In this document: positions 54,704 through 62,899 of the stretch, in pieces
Numbering within the stretch: the first letter of the stretch is position 1
How the letters are laid out: every line of letters starts with the position of its first letter
Assembly: GCA_902780915.1 (NCBI GenBank)
Contig: CACZHK010000002.1
Coordinates: 62,001 to 126,000 of the forward strand
Length of the DNA: 64,000 nucleotides
Source: Pseudoselenomonas ruminantium
GTDB taxonomy: Bacteria; Bacillota; Negativicutes; Selenomonadales; Selenomonadaceae
Direction: 5' to 3'
Program-made: the position numbers and the translations under genes
Notes under the pieces: generated by a model
The model's database searches: none
What the model saw: only the letters and a program-made list of their open reading frames with translations
What the model was told of the DNA's origin: nothing

Positions 54704-55330
54704 ATGATGAACGAGTTAGTTATTTTCCTGATCCTTGCGGTGCTGCTGCAGACGAGGATCATGGATCTGCGGCGCTCGGTGTACTGCCTGGCTTTCCAGT
54801 CCGGCCTTTTGGCCTGTGCCTGTCTGATCGTGGGGCTGGTGCATGGAGGCGTGCATCTGGTGCCGGCGCTGTTGACCCTGCTGATCAAAGTTGTCTTTAT
54901 TCCCGGGGCTATCTTGAGATTGATTGGCAAGCTTACGGATGAAAGGGAAATAGTTTCTGATATCAATGTAAATTATTCCACTTTGGCAGCTGCTTTCTTT
55001 TTAGTGGTAGGTTATGTGCTGATAGATGGAATAGGGGCGGCTCCTGCCAGCCGTGATGTCATTGCTGCTTCCATCTTCATGATTCTCACGGGACTTTCCC
55101 TGATGGTCATGAGGAAGCGGGCTATCATGCAGATGTGCGGCCTTATCACCATGGAAAACGGCATTTACCTGCTGGGCCTGTTCGTCACCGAGGGGCTGCC
55201 CTTGATCGTGGAACTGGGCGTGTTCCTGGATGTGCTGATTGCCGTGGTGGTGCTGGTGATACTTACGAGCCGCATGAGCCTGTCCTTCATGACTACGGAC
55301 ACCACTGTGATGAAGAAATTGAAAGGCTAA
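54704..55330 (+). CDS. hyfE: hydrogenase-4-type membrane subunit E (NuoK-like region)
   Basis: 208 residues, about six helices. The first half is unique to HyfE. The second half resembles NuoK, with MVMRKRAIMQMCGLITMENG and LLGLFVTEGLPLIVELGVFL carrying the conserved Glu residues. It belongs to the membrane arm. AAGGAGGAAGG lies upstream of the ATG. Confidence 0.87.
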   Translation: MMNELVIFLILAVLLQTRIMDLRRSVYCLAFQSGLLACACLIVGLVHGGVHLVPALLTLLIKVVFIPGAILRLIGKLTDEREIVSDINVNYSTLAAAFFLVVGYVLIDGIGAAPASRDVIAASIFMILTGLSLMVMRKRAIMQMCGLITMENGIYLLGLFVTEGLPLIVELGVFLDVLIAVVVLVILTSRMSLSFMTTDTTVMKKLKG

Positions 55331-55342
55331 AGGAAAGGGGAT

Positions 55343-56854
55343 ATGATGGAATCTATGTTTTCGATACAGGAGCTTCTGGATTTCGTGCTCCTTCTGCCCC
55401 TGGCTTTCAGCCTGCTGGCAGCTTCCGGTTTTTTCAAGGGGGGCATCCTGCACTGGGCTGACCGCCTGACGGCCACATTGGTGGCTCTGGCAGTGTGGCA
55501 GGTTGTGGTGCTGTTCCCTGTGGACAGCGCTATCCATGATGGCTTTATTTATCTGGATGCCCTGAGCCTTTGGATGCTCCTGATACTGTCCCTGCTTTAT
55601 GTGGCCTTTTCCTGGACCAGCAAGGCCTATCTGGAGCGTGATACCAATATCCGCTATGGGTATCTGCGCCGCTTTTCCCATCTGGAGGGGCGCTTCTACG
55701 CCCTTTCCCACCTGTTCGTGTGGACTATGATGCTGGTGGTGCTGGTGGACAACATGGGGCTCATGTGGGTAGCCATCGAAGCCACCACCCTGATTTCCGC
55801 CCTGCTGGTGGCTTTCAAGTTCACCCGCACCTCTTTGGAGGCGGCCTGGAAATACGTCATGGTCTGCACCGTGGGCATCTGCCTGGCGCTTTTGGGCACC
55901 ATCCTCCTTTACGATGCCCAGCTGCAGGCCCTTGGCTCCGAGCTGGCTTTGGACTTTGCCCATCTGGCCGAGCATGGCAAAGACTTGCCTGAGGGCCTTG
56001 CCAAGATTGCCTTCGCCTTCCTCTTTGTGGGCTATGGCACGAAGATTGGCCTGGCGCCCATGCATGCCTGGTTGCCGGATGCCCATTCCGAGGCACCGGC
56101 TCTCACCAGCGGCCTGCTCTCCGGGGCACTTTGCATCTGCGCCCTCTATGTGTTGCTGCGGGCTGTGATCATCCTGCTGCCCGCCGTGGGGGTGGACTTC
56201 ATGCAGAGCCTGTTCCTGTTCTTCGGCCTGTTCACCATTGCCCTGGCGGTGCCCTTCGTGGTGGTGCAGAGAGATATCAAGCGCATGCTGGCCTATTCCT
56301 CCATGGAGAACTTCGGCCTCATGGCTGCGGGCTTCGGCCTGTTCCTGCCCTTGGCTGCCAAGGCAGCCCTGCTGCATATGCTGAATCATGCCCTTATCAA
56401 GTACGCCCTTTTCTATCTGGCAGGTACTATCATGGAAACCTATGCTACGAAGAATATGATGCGCATCCACGGCATGATTTCCCAGGCGCCACGCACGGCC
56501 TTCTTCTTCCTGCTGGCTATCGTTGGTATCTTGGGCATGCCGCCCATGGGCATTTTCTTCAGCAAGTTCTACCTGCTGCAGGGCTTCTTTATGGGAGGCT
56601 CACCGGCGCTGGGAGTGCTGGCCCTGGCCCTGCTGGCGGGCATGCTCATCGGTATTCTCTACCATGCCCTGCGCATGGTGGGAGGAAAGCCCCACCGCAA
56701 GGCGGCAGGGGAGCTTTTGGGCCGTCTGGACACGGCGGTGGTGGCCCTGCTGCTGACTGTCAGCGGTGTATGCGGCGCCCTGCTGCCGGAGCTGGGAAAA
56801 TTTGACCAGCTCCTCAGCGAGGCGGCCAGGATTGTCATGAAAGGAGTGGCATGA
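55343..56854 (+). CDS. hyfF: hydrogenase-4-type membrane subunit F (NuoL/M/N-like)
   Basis: 503 residues, about 14 helices. Antiporter-like motifs: LMWVAIEATTLISALLVAFK, GTKIGLAPMHAWLPDAHSEA and AYSSMENFGLMAAGF. It is the second large ion-channel subunit beside HyfB. No hyfD counterpart lies in the operon, so the pump has one antiporter-like subunit fewer than E. coli Hyd-4. It ends in an ATGA overlap with hyfG. Confidence 0.9.
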   Translation: MMESMFSIQELLDFVLLLPLAFSLLAASGFFKGGILHWADRLTATLVALAVWQVVVLFPVDSAIHDGFIYLDALSLWMLLILSLLYVAFSWTSKAYLERDTNIRYGYLRRFSHLEGRFYALSHLFVWTMMLVVLVDNMGLMWVAIEATTLISALLVAFKFTRTSLEAAWKYVMVCTVGICLALLGTILLYDAQLQALGSELALDFAHLAEHGKDLPEGLAKIAFAFLFVGYGTKIGLAPMHAWLPDAHSEAPALTSGLLSGALCICALYVLLRAVIILLPAVGVDFMQSLFLFFGLFTIALAVPFVVVQRDIKRMLAYSSMENFGLMAAGFGLFLPLAAKAALLHMLNHALIKYALFYLAGTIMETYATKNMMRIHGMISQAPRTAFFFLLAIVGILGMPPMGIFFSKFYLLQGFFMGGSPALGVLALALLAGMLIGILYHALRMVGGKPHRKAAGELLGRLDTAVVALLLTVSGVCGALLPELGKFDQLLSEAARIVMKGVA

Positions 56855-58356
56855 TGGAACTTCATATCAAGGAAATCTCTGTCGGTGAGCTCCTTTCAGA
56901 GGCCAAGGCCTATAGCGAGGGGGGCAGACACCCGCTGACGGCCATGTTCGGCAGGGATGAAAGAAGTGCCGGGGGCGGTTTTGCCGTCTATGCGGTATTT
57001 GAATTCCCCGAGAGCAGGGAGCTGCGCGGCCTGAAGGCTGCGGTGGGGGAGAGCATGAGCTTTCCCAGCCTCAGCCACCTTATCCCCGCTGCTTCCTGGT
57101 TTGAGCGGGAGATACAGGATATGTTCGGCCTGAAGGCGGAAAATCACCCTGACCCGCGCCCCCTGGTACTGCACGAGAATTTTCCCCAGGGCGTTCATCC
57201 CCTGCGGAAGGATGCGCCCAAGGAAATAGAGTTTATCGAGGGTAAGCACACCCATATGCACACGGTAAGCGGCGAGGGTACCTTCCAGGTGCCGGTAGGT
57301 CCCATCCATGCAGGCATCATCGAGCCGGGGCACTTCCGCTTCAGCCAGGCGGGAGAGAGTATGCTGCAGCTGGATGCCAAGCTGTTCTACACCCACCGGG
57401 GCTTGGAAAAGACCATGGAGGGCAAGACTGCCCTGGAAGTCTTGCCCATAGTTGAGCGTATCTGCGGTGCCTGCACGGCAGCCAATACCTGGAGTTACTG
57501 CCAGGCGGTGGAGACGGCTGCGGGTACGGCTGTGCCCCGCCGGGCAGAAATCCTTCGCACCTTGGTGCTGGAAATTGAGCGCATTACCAATCATGTAGGT
57601 GATCTGGGCAATATCCCCGCCGGGGTGGGCTTCTCCTTTGCGGTGAGCATCGGCACCCGGGCCAAGGAAATGATGATGCGCCTGCAGGACAGCCTGACGG
57701 GGAACCGCTTCCTCAGGGGCTTCTTCGTCCCCGGCGGCACAGCCAGGGATTTCACTGCCGAGGATTGTGCCCGGGCAGCCGAGGTGCTGCGGGAAGTGGA
57801 GAAGAATGTCCTGGACCTCGCGCGCATCTTCGCCCAGCAGGATGGCTTCCAGGACCGTGTCCGCACCACGGGCATCGTGAGGAACAAGACCGCCAGAGAT
57901 CTGGCCATGGTTGGCGTAGGCGCCAGGGCCAGCGGCTATGCCCATGACAGCCGGGCAGATTTTGGCTATGGCGTATATCCAGAGCTGGCGCTGAAGGTGG
58001 TTACGGAAAACAGCGGCGATGTGGCGGCCAGGATCCTGGTGCGCATCGGTGAGCTGAAGGAATCCTTCCGCCTGGCCTTTGCTCTGATGGAAATGCTGGG
58101 CAGGGAGCAGGGGGGGCATCGCACAGAGCTTGGCACTCCCCAAGGGGAGGCCGCAGGCCTCAGCGAATCCGCCCGGGGCAGCAGCTTCTGCTATGTGGCC
58201 TTTGATAACGAGGGGCGCCTTGACCGCATCTTCGTGCGCAGCGCCTCCTATGCCAACTGGCCGGCGCTGCCCATTGCCGTGCAGGGGGATATCATTCCGG
58301 ATTTCCCTTTGATTAACAAGAGCTTCGAGCTTTGCTACGCTTGTCTGGACAGGTAG
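56851..58356 (+). CDS. hyfG: hydrogenase-4-type large subunit (NuoC-NuoD fusion)
   Basis: 501 residues. Residues 1-130 are NuoC-like (WFEREIQDMFGLKAENHPDP). The rest is the NiFe large-subunit/NuoD-like domain. The N-terminal metal motif is RICGACTAAN (Cys205, Cys208). The C-terminal pair CYAC (Cys495, Cys498) is followed at once by the end LDR. All four NiFe-ligating cysteines therefore seem present, although the usual His after CxxC is Asn212 and DPCxxC has become ELCYAC. The immediate stop leaves no long C-terminal peptide to cleave. It is probably the active-site subunit, but hydrogenase activity needs proof. Confidence 0.88.
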   Translation: MMELHIKEISVGELLSEAKAYSEGGRHPLTAMFGRDERSAGGGFAVYAVFEFPESRELRGLKAAVGESMSFPSLSHLIPAASWFEREIQDMFGLKAENHPDPRPLVLHENFPQGVHPLRKDAPKEIEFIEGKHTHMHTVSGEGTFQVPVGPIHAGIIEPGHFRFSQAGESMLQLDAKLFYTHRGLEKTMEGKTALEVLPIVERICGACTAANTWSYCQAVETAAGTAVPRRAEILRTLVLEIERITNHVGDLGNIPAGVGFSFAVSIGTRAKEMMMRLQDSLTGNRFLRGFFVPGGTARDFTAEDCARAAEVLREVEKNVLDLARIFAQQDGFQDRVRTTGIVRNKTARDLAMVGVGARASGYAHDSRADFGYGVYPELALKVVTENSGDVAARILVRIGELKESFRLAFALMEMLGREQGGHRTELGTPQGEAAGLSESARGSSFCYVAFDNEGRLDRIFVRSASYANWPALPIAVQGDIIPDFPLINKSFELCYACLDR

Positions 58357-58365
58357 GAGGAAAAT

Positions 58366-58899
58366 ATGCTGAAATTATTAGAACGCCTTCTGAAGGACAA
58401 GGTGGCTACGGAGGCCATCACCTTCAAGGAGGGGGAGGCCATGCCCTACCTGCCGGACGGCACGGTGGTGACGGCGGATATCATCAAAAGCCGCCTGGGC
58501 CGCTCCCTGCATGTGCGCCATCTGGACGCAGGCTCCTGCAACGCCTGTGACTTCGAGATGGGAGCGCTGTCCAATCCCTATTACGACCTGCACCGCTATG
58601 GCATCCACTTCGATGCCAGTCCCCGCCATGCAGATCTCTTGATGGTCACCGGCGTGGTCACCAGGAATCTGGCTGAGGCCCTGAAGCGCTCCTATGAAGC
58701 CATGCCGGAGCCAAGACTGGTCATGGCCTGCGGCGACTGCGCCATAAACGGAGGCGTCTACGGCGAAAGCTACGCCATCGTAGGCCCGGCAGAGAAGGTA
58801 GTTCCCGTGGATATCTACGTCCCCGGCTGCCCACCCAGGCCCAATGTGATGATGGCAGGCCTCATTGCGGCAGCGGATATGCTGGCAGAGAGACTGTAA
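58366..58899 (+). CDS. hyfI: hydrogenase-4-type small subunit (NuoB-like)
   Basis: 177 residues. It carries the ligands of the proximal 4Fe-4S cluster: LDAGSCNACDFEM, MACGDCAINGG and VPGCPPRPNV. It passes electrons to the NiFe centre of HyfG. It is shorter than E. coli HyfI/HycG (about 250 residues). Its N-terminus has no polyferredoxin part, and no hyfA/hyfH (HycB/HycF-like) gene accompanies the operon, so the electron donor is unknown. TAGGAGG precedes the ATG. Confidence 0.88.
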   Translation: MLKLLERLLKDKVATEAITFKEGEAMPYLPDGTVVTADIIKSRLGRSLHVRHLDAGSCNACDFEMGALSNPYYDLHRYGIHFDASPRHADLLMVTGVVTRNLAEALKRSYEAMPEPRLVMACGDCAINGGVYGESYAIVGPAEKVVPVDIYVPGCPPRPNVMMAGLIAAADMLAERL

Positions 58900-58907
58900 A
58901 ATAGAAA

Positions 58908-58930
58908 AGCCCGGCCTTTTGAGCCGGGCT
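58908..58930 (-). terminator. terminator between hyfI and the small peptide gene
   Basis: AGCCCGGC / GCCGGGCT hairpin. On the minus strand it is followed by TTTTCTATTTT, so it best fits the end of the small hydrophobic peptide transcript. On the plus strand it can still act as the end of the hyf operon. Confidence 0.75.
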
Positions 58931-58964
58931 GCCTGTGGGTTCGTTACTCCCTCAGGCGGGGATA

Positions 58965-59063
58965 CTAGTCGCGGGAATTTTGTCGCTCGTCAAGCCACTT
59001 GCAAATGTAGTGTGCTACAATGCTTGCAGCTATCGAGAGCAGTAGGTTAAGTAGGATTAACAC
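58965..59063 (-). CDS. 32-residue hydrophobic peptide, probable type I toxin
   Basis: GTG at 59063 lies eight bases after AAAGGAGG on the minus strand; the frame ends in TAG at 58965. The product opens with MLILLNLLLSIAASIVAHYI, a single transmembrane helix, then a charged tail with KWLDERQ. This hydrophobic-helix, Trp-Leu-Asp, charged-tail layout resembles Fst/Ldr-like membrane toxins. Its mRNA start region (codons 3-7) contains a 14-nt block complementary to the divergent short RNA described below. Too short for usual gene calling. Toxic activity is inferred from layout. Confidence 0.65.
   Translation of the reverse strand: MLILLNLLLSIAASIVAHYICKWLDERQNSRD
59044..59057 (+). repeat. direct repeat, copy 1 (peptide-gene start region)
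   Basis: AGGTTAAGTAGGAT, identical over 14 bases to 59161-59174 and flanked by different bases on both sides. This copy lies inside the peptide gene just after its start codon, where it appears as the complement in the mRNA. Confidence 0.9.
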
Positions 59064-59104
59064 GAACTCCACCTCCTTTCGGCGGCGGTCCCGCAACGGA
59101 ATAT

Positions 59105-59133
59105 ATTCTAGCAGAATGTTGCCTTTCTGACAA
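59105..59133 (-). promoter_or_regulatory. promoter of the small hydrophobic peptide gene
   Basis: On the minus strand TTGTCA (59133-59128) and TAGAAT (59110-59105) with a 17-base spacer. It overlaps the opposite-strand promoter at 59119-59147, so the two promoters may compete. Confidence 0.65.
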
Positions 59134-59147
59134 ATAAATGCTATAAT
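59119..59147 (+). promoter_or_regulatory. promoter of the short antisense-type RNA
   Basis: TTGCCT 59119-59124, 17-base spacer, consensus TATAAT 59142-59147. The strong -10 suggests that this RNA is made at a higher rate than the toxin mRNA, as needed for an antitoxin. Confidence 0.7.
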
Positions 59148-59153
59148 TCAAAT

Positions 59154-59222
59154 ATGCAAGAGGTTAAGTAGGATATTGCATGGACAAGGCCTCCCGGAGT
59201 CGTTAACCGGGGGGTCGTTTTC
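59154..59222 (+). ncRNA. short RNA, probable trans-pairing antitoxin of the hydrophobic peptide gene
   Basis: Starts about seven bases after TATAAT and ends with the hairpin CCTCCCGG / CCGGGGGG (59190-59214) followed by TCGTTTTC, giving about 69 nt. It has no ribosome-binding site or convincing open frame. Bases 59161-59174, AGGTTAAGTAGGAT, are the exact complement of bases in codons 3-7 of the peptide mRNA. Pairing there would block translation initiation. The two RNAs come from different DNA segments, so it acts in trans although encoded side by side. Confidence 0.65.
59161..59174 (+). repeat. direct repeat, copy 2 (short RNA)
   Basis: The second exact copy of AGGTTAAGTAGGAT, placed near the 5' end of the short RNA, where it would be single-stranded and free to pair. 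Confidence 0.9.
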
Positions 59223-59264
59223 GTGTGTGCGGCTGATATAAGCCTGAAAACACATAGAAATATG

Positions 59265-59304
59265 AAAAGGGGCTGTTGCGTAACACTACGTGCAACAGCC
59301 CCTT
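59265..59304 (-). terminator. terminator of deoD
   Basis: GGGGCTGTTGC (59269-59279) pairs with GCAACAGCCCC (59292-59302). On the minus strand it is followed by TTTTCAT. Confidence 0.85.
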
Positions 59305-59330
59305 GCTTGATCTATGGTTGTTTTTACTCT

Positions 59331-60041
59331 TTAATCCTGAATAGCCGTTTCCAGCGCGATCTTCATCATATCGGTGAAGGTGGTCTGGCGTTCCTCGGCG
59401 CTGCAGGCCTCGCCGGTGAGCAGATGGTCGCTGACGGTGAAGATAGCCAGGGCCTGGACGTGGAACTGGGCGGCGATGGTGTAGAGGGCGGCGGACTCCA
59501 TCTCCACGGCCAGGATGCCGTACTTGCGGAGGCGCTCGCTGTCCACATCCTCATCGTAGAAGCGGTCAGCGGAGAAGATATTGCCTACCTTGGTGGGCAT
59601 GTTCAGTTTCTCAGCATTTTCCACAGCCTTGCGGAGCAGGTCGAAGTCTGCGATAGGAGCATAGTTGATGGCAGAGCCGAAGATGCTCTTCATCATGCCG
59701 GAATCCGTGGTGGCTGCCTGGGCAATGAGCACGTCGCGGAGTTTTACATCCTTGTGCATGCCGCCGCAGGTGCCCACGCGGATGAGCTTGTTGCAGCCGA
59801 ACTCCTTGATGAGCTCATGGACATAGATAGAGATGGAAGGCATGCCCATGCCGGTGCCCTGAACGGAAACAGGAACCCCCTTGTAGGTGCCGGTGTAGCC
59901 CAATATGCCGCGCACATGGGTGTATTCTTTGGCACCCTCTAGGAAATTCTCGGCAATGAATTTGGCCCGCAGGGGGTCACCCGGCAGGAGGATGCGCTCA
60001 GCAATCTGGCCTTTTTCGGCGCCAATATGTGGTGTACTCAT
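59331..60041 (-). CDS. deoD: purine nucleoside phosphorylase, DeoD type
   Basis: 236 residues, the usual size of hexameric Deo[31 protein letters not shown] is the phosphate-binding start. [33 protein letters not shown] and the catalytic Asp/Arg in [10 protein letters not shown] complete the active site. It cleaves purine (deoxy)nucleosides with phosphate for salvage. ATG 60041 follows AGAGAGG. It stands alone and ends in its own terminator. Confidence 0.96.
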   Translation of the reverse strand: MSTPHIGAEKGQIAERILLPGDPLRAKFIAENFLEGAKEYTHVRGILGYTGTYKGVPVSVQGTGMGMPSISIYVHELIKEFGCNKLIRVGTCGGMHKDVKLRDVLIAQAATTDSGMMKSIFGSAINYAPIADFDLLRKAVENAEKLNMPTKVGNIFSADRFYDEDVDSERLRKYGILAVEMESAALYTIAAQFHVQALAIFTVSDHLLTGEACSAEERQTTFTDMMKIALETAIQD

Positions 60042-60214
60042 GATGAAGCCTCTCTTTCTGCATGTCTGCATATGGAAAATTTCTTCAAACTGACATTTAT
60101 ATTATAGGCAAAAAATGGTAAAATAGAAAGGGCAAATGTCCGATTTTTGAAGTATTTTACTTGCTGATATATTTAGAAAATTTATCACAGGAAGGGCTAA
60201 AGGGGATTGAGTCT

Positions 60215-61453
60215 ATGGATATGAAACAGCAGACACGCAATTCTGTGCTGACGGCAATGGTCTGTGTGGCCTTGTCTTCAGGCACGGCCTGGGCGGCTGT
60301 GCCAGAGGTGCAGGTGCCTGCCGTCCAGCAGAACGCAGGAGAGAGCGCCACCAGTCTGGCGGAAGCTTCCGTGGCAGATGTGGTGGCCAAGGAGAAGGCG
60401 AAGCAGAAAGCAGCGAAAGATTTTTCTTATGCGGAAACAAGCAAGGCAGAAGCACAGGCACCGAAGCAGCAGGCGAGTGTCCCGGCGGAAGATCCTTCCG
60501 TCATGTCTGCCAAACTGCACAGCATGCCTCTCTACTGGTCTGCCTTGAAGCCCAGGGAGGAGCAGGTCAAGAAGGCTCAACCCATCATCATCACGGCAGA
60601 TGATATAGAGGCCAAGCGCAAGGAGGAAAAGAGGGCGGCAGCCGTTCAGTCTGCCAAACCTGCCAGCAGCGCACCTGTCCAGGCACAGCAGCCTGCAAAG
60701 CCTGCCAATAGTGCGCCCGCCCAGGCAATGCAGCCTGCAAAGCCTGCCAATAGTGTGCCCGCCCAGGCAATGCAGCCCGCAAGGCCCGTCAATAGTGCGC
60801 CCGCCCAGGCAATGCAGCCTGCAAGGCCCGCCAATAGTGCGCCCGTCCAGGCACAGCAGCCTGCAATGCCTCCGGCCCAGCCCGTGGCTCCGGCAGTGAA
60901 GCCGCAGGCTGCTGTCCAGCCCGTAAAGCCTCAGCCGGTGCCGGAGTATAAGCCGCAGCCGGTGGCGCCGCCTGCTCCCAGGCAGGAATCTGCTCCTGTG
61001 GCTCAGCCACCCCGTCAGATGGTGAAGATTCACCCGGAGGGGCTTTATGCCTCTCGCCGGCAGAGGCCGCAGGCGGAAGCTCCTGCTGTCCAACCGCCTG
61101 CGCACCAGGATGAGAGAGTGGCCAGGCCTTTGCCGCCTGCCCAGCCGGTGCAGCAGCCGTTGCCCAAGCAGGTTCAAGTGGAGCGCCCTCCCGAGTACGA
61201 GGGAATTTCCGATGAGGTGGTGCGTCATATCATGGCGGGCGAGTACGCCATGCGCTATCAGCTCTCCCAGGATGCATCGGAGCCGGGAGTCTATCGTCTC
61301 ACCAAGATTCTCAATCAGAATACCGGCCTCACCCATCTGCAGAAAATCGAGTATCTCATGGGCTTCGGCCGCGCCATCAACCGCAGCAATCTGTCTGAGT
61401 ATCGGAAGAAGGCTTTGATAGATGCTGTGCTGCAGGCTTACGATGGGAAATGA
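60215..61453 (+). CDS. exported Pro/Ala-rich repeat protein of unknown function
   Basis: 412 residues. The N-terminus (KQQTRNSVLTAMVCVALSSG, then TAWAAV) is a signal peptide with AWA cleavage. A long Ala/Pro/Gln/Lys-rich region spans residues 30-300 and includes five exact-length 14-residue repeats (PANSAPAQAMQPAK type). The last 85 residues form a small folded helical domain (EGISDEVVRHIMAGEYAMRY, HLQKIEYLMGFGRAINRSNL) that was not recognised. The Pro-rich stretch probably spans or binds the envelope, as in periplasm-crossing proteins. ATG 60215 follows AAAGGGG; the in-frame upstream part was not used. Confidence 0.75.
   Translation: MDMKQQTRNSVLTAMVCVALSSGTAWAAVPEVQVPAVQQNAGESATSLAEASVADVVAKEKAKQKAAKDFSYAETSKAEAQAPKQQASVPAEDPSVMSAKLHSMPLYWSALKPREEQVKKAQPIIITADDIEAKRKEEKRAAAVQSAKPASSAPVQAQQPAKPANSAPAQAMQPAKPANSVPAQAMQPARPVNSAPAQAMQPARPANSAPVQAQQPAMPPAQPVAPAVKPQAAVQPVKPQPVPEYKPQPVAPPAPRQESAPVAQPPRQMVKIHPEGLYASRRQRPQAEAPAVQPPAHQDERVARPLPPAQPVQQPLPKQVQVERPPEYEGISDEVVRHIMAGEYAMRYQLSQDASEPGVYRLTKILNQNTGLTHLQKIEYLMGFGRAINRSNLSEYRKKALIDAVLQAYDGK
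60659..60868 (+). repeat. five tandem 42-bp repeats inside the Pro/Ala-rich gene
   Basis: Units start at 60659, 60701, 60743, 60785 and 60827, each of 42 bases (14 codons), so any gain or loss of units keeps the frame. The copies differ at only a few positions, mostly swaps between AAG and AGG or CCT and CCC. This allows copy-number change between strains. Confidence 0.92.
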
Positions 61454-61481
61454 GGAACTGCATATAGGCTTGCATAGAATG

Positions 61482-61509
61482 AAAAGGCCCGCCGATTGGC
61501 GGGCCTTTT
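61482..61509 (+). terminator. rho-independent terminator
   Basis: AAGGCCCGCC / GGCGGGCCTT perfect stem with a four-base loop, with A- and T-tracts on both sides. It ends the repeat-protein gene and can serve the convergent permease gene. Confidence 0.9.
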
Positions 61510-61584
61510 GGGTCTGAAATTTTAGCAAGCACAAGCCATTTCTTGTGCAGTGTGCAATGCCAAATACCTTTTTGTAAGGTATCT

Positions 61585-62868
61585 TTATTCGGTCACAGGC
61601 TCCATCTCCAAGGGCTGTCCCTCTACGCACTGATCGTCCTTGCGCAGGATGAAGAAGGCGTAGAGGCTGGCCACGCAGACGATGCCGGAAATCACCAGGA
61701 AGGTCTGCTGGTAGCCAATCTGGTCATGGAGGGCACCGAGGGGGGCGGAGAAGATGATCTGTCCCACCTGGGCGGCGATTTGGAAGCCTACCATGTAGAG
61801 AGTGGCGGAGATGCGGGTGTCAAAATGCAGGGTGAAGTAGCGGAAGATAGCCAAGATGAAGAGGGCGGTCTCGGGAGCGTGGAGCAGCTTGATGATGCCA
61901 ACGCCCAGAGGGCTGGAGGCCAGGCCGCAGCCGCCGATGCGCACTACCATGATGGCGCAGCTCAGGAGGATGGCCTTGCGCACGCCAATCTTTCTCATGA
62001 AGACAGGCACCAGGCCCATCATGAGGAATTCCAGGAACACTTCGATGGAGTTCAGCACGCCATAGGCCTGCTGGCCCTGCTCGGGAGTATCGAAGAAGCG
62101 GGTGAAGAACTCGGGGAACATCTGCTGGTCAAAGACCGTGTAGAAGGTCCAGCTCATGATCACAAAACCGATGATTTTCCACACGTCACCGATCTTGAAC
62201 ACGCCCAGGATATCCTTCATGGAAGGAGTCTTGCTGTCTTTCTGGCTTTCTTCCTTGTCCTCGTAGCGGGCAAGGTTCGCTTCGTCCTTTTCGGGCTTCA
62301 TGAAGAGCAGGAGGGCCAGCAGCACGGCAGAGACGGCAGAGCCGGTCCAGAAAACCAGGTAGGGGCTGATGGTGAAGAGGAAACCTGCGGCCAAGGCGGA
62401 GATGGCATAGCCGAAGGAACCCCAGGCCCTGGCCTGTCCGAATTCAAAGTGGAAGCGGCGGCTCATGCGCTCAGTCACGGCCTCAAAGACAGGGCAGGCA
62501 GCCAGATAGGAGACAGCCAGGTAGATGGCGCCCACCACGGCGCCTACATAGAAGTTGGCTTCCAGCATGGGCACATAGACCCAGGTGAAGAAGGGAGCCA
62601 GGAACACCTGGCAGGTGATCAGGGCAATGAGGAGAGTCCTCTTCATGCCCAGCTTGTCCTGGATAGAGCCGTAGACGAACATCAGCATGAGGGCTGCGGC
62701 AGAGCCAAAGGAGAAGATGGTGCCCACCTGGGCACCGGAAAAGCCCTGCTTGGTGGTGAGCCAGATCTGGAAGAAGGACCACCAGATGCCCCAGCCTGCG
62801 AAGAACATCAGCATCTGCAAGGAACCCATGCGGTAGAACGGGTTGCCAAAGGCTTGCAATAATTTCAT
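61585..62868 (-). CDS. MFS sucrose/oligosaccharide:H+ symporter (LacY/CscB type)
   Basis: 427 residues, 12 predicted helices. The start NPFYRMGSLQMLMFFAGWGI then WWSFFQIWL and the GSIQDKLGMKRT loop mark the oligosaccharide:H+ symporter branch. FEFGQARAWGSFGYAISALA contains the Arg/Gly loop typical of LacY and CscB. It likely brings sucrose or a related sugar into the cell, because a GH32 glycosidase gene lies directly upstream on the same strand, 31 bases away. ATG 62868 follows GGGGG; the TTG at 62874 was not used. Confidence 0.85.
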   Translation of the reverse strand: MKLLQAFGNPFYRMGSLQMLMFFAGWGIWWSFFQIWLTTKQGFSGAQVGTIFSFGSAAALMLMFVYGSIQDKLGMKRTLLIALITCQVFLAPFFTWVYVPMLEANFYVGAVVGAIYLAVSYLAACPVFEAVTERMSRRFHFEFGQARAWGSFGYAISALAAGFLFTISPYLVFWTGSAVSAVLLALLLFMKPEKDEANLARYEDKEESQKDSKTPSMKDILGVFKIGDVWKIIGFVIMSWTFYTVFDQQMFPEFFTRFFDTPEQGQQAYGVLNSIEVFLEFLMMGLVPVFMRKIGVRKAILLSCAIMVVRIGGCGLASSPLGVGIIKLLHAPETALFILAIFRYFTLHFDTRISATLYMVGFQIAAQVGQIIFSAPLGALHDQIGYQQTFLVISGIVCVASLYAFFILRKDDQCVEGQPLEMEPVTE

Positions 62869-62899
62869 GATCAAATCCCCCTAATTCATGAATGCAAAA

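Noticed and set aside
55001-56470. 489-codon His/Gln-rich open frame opposite hyfE/hyfF
   Set aside because: Its composition is what is expected from the complement of membrane-protein codons.
51794-58899. respiratory complex I
   Set aside because: The gene set lacks NuoE/F/G/I and has the HyfB, HyfE and NuoC-D fusion arrangement typical of group 4 hydrogenases.
60659-60868. possible CRISPR-like array
   Set aside because: Units are contiguous 42-bp tandem copies without spacers and are translated in frame as a Pro/Ala-rich repeat.
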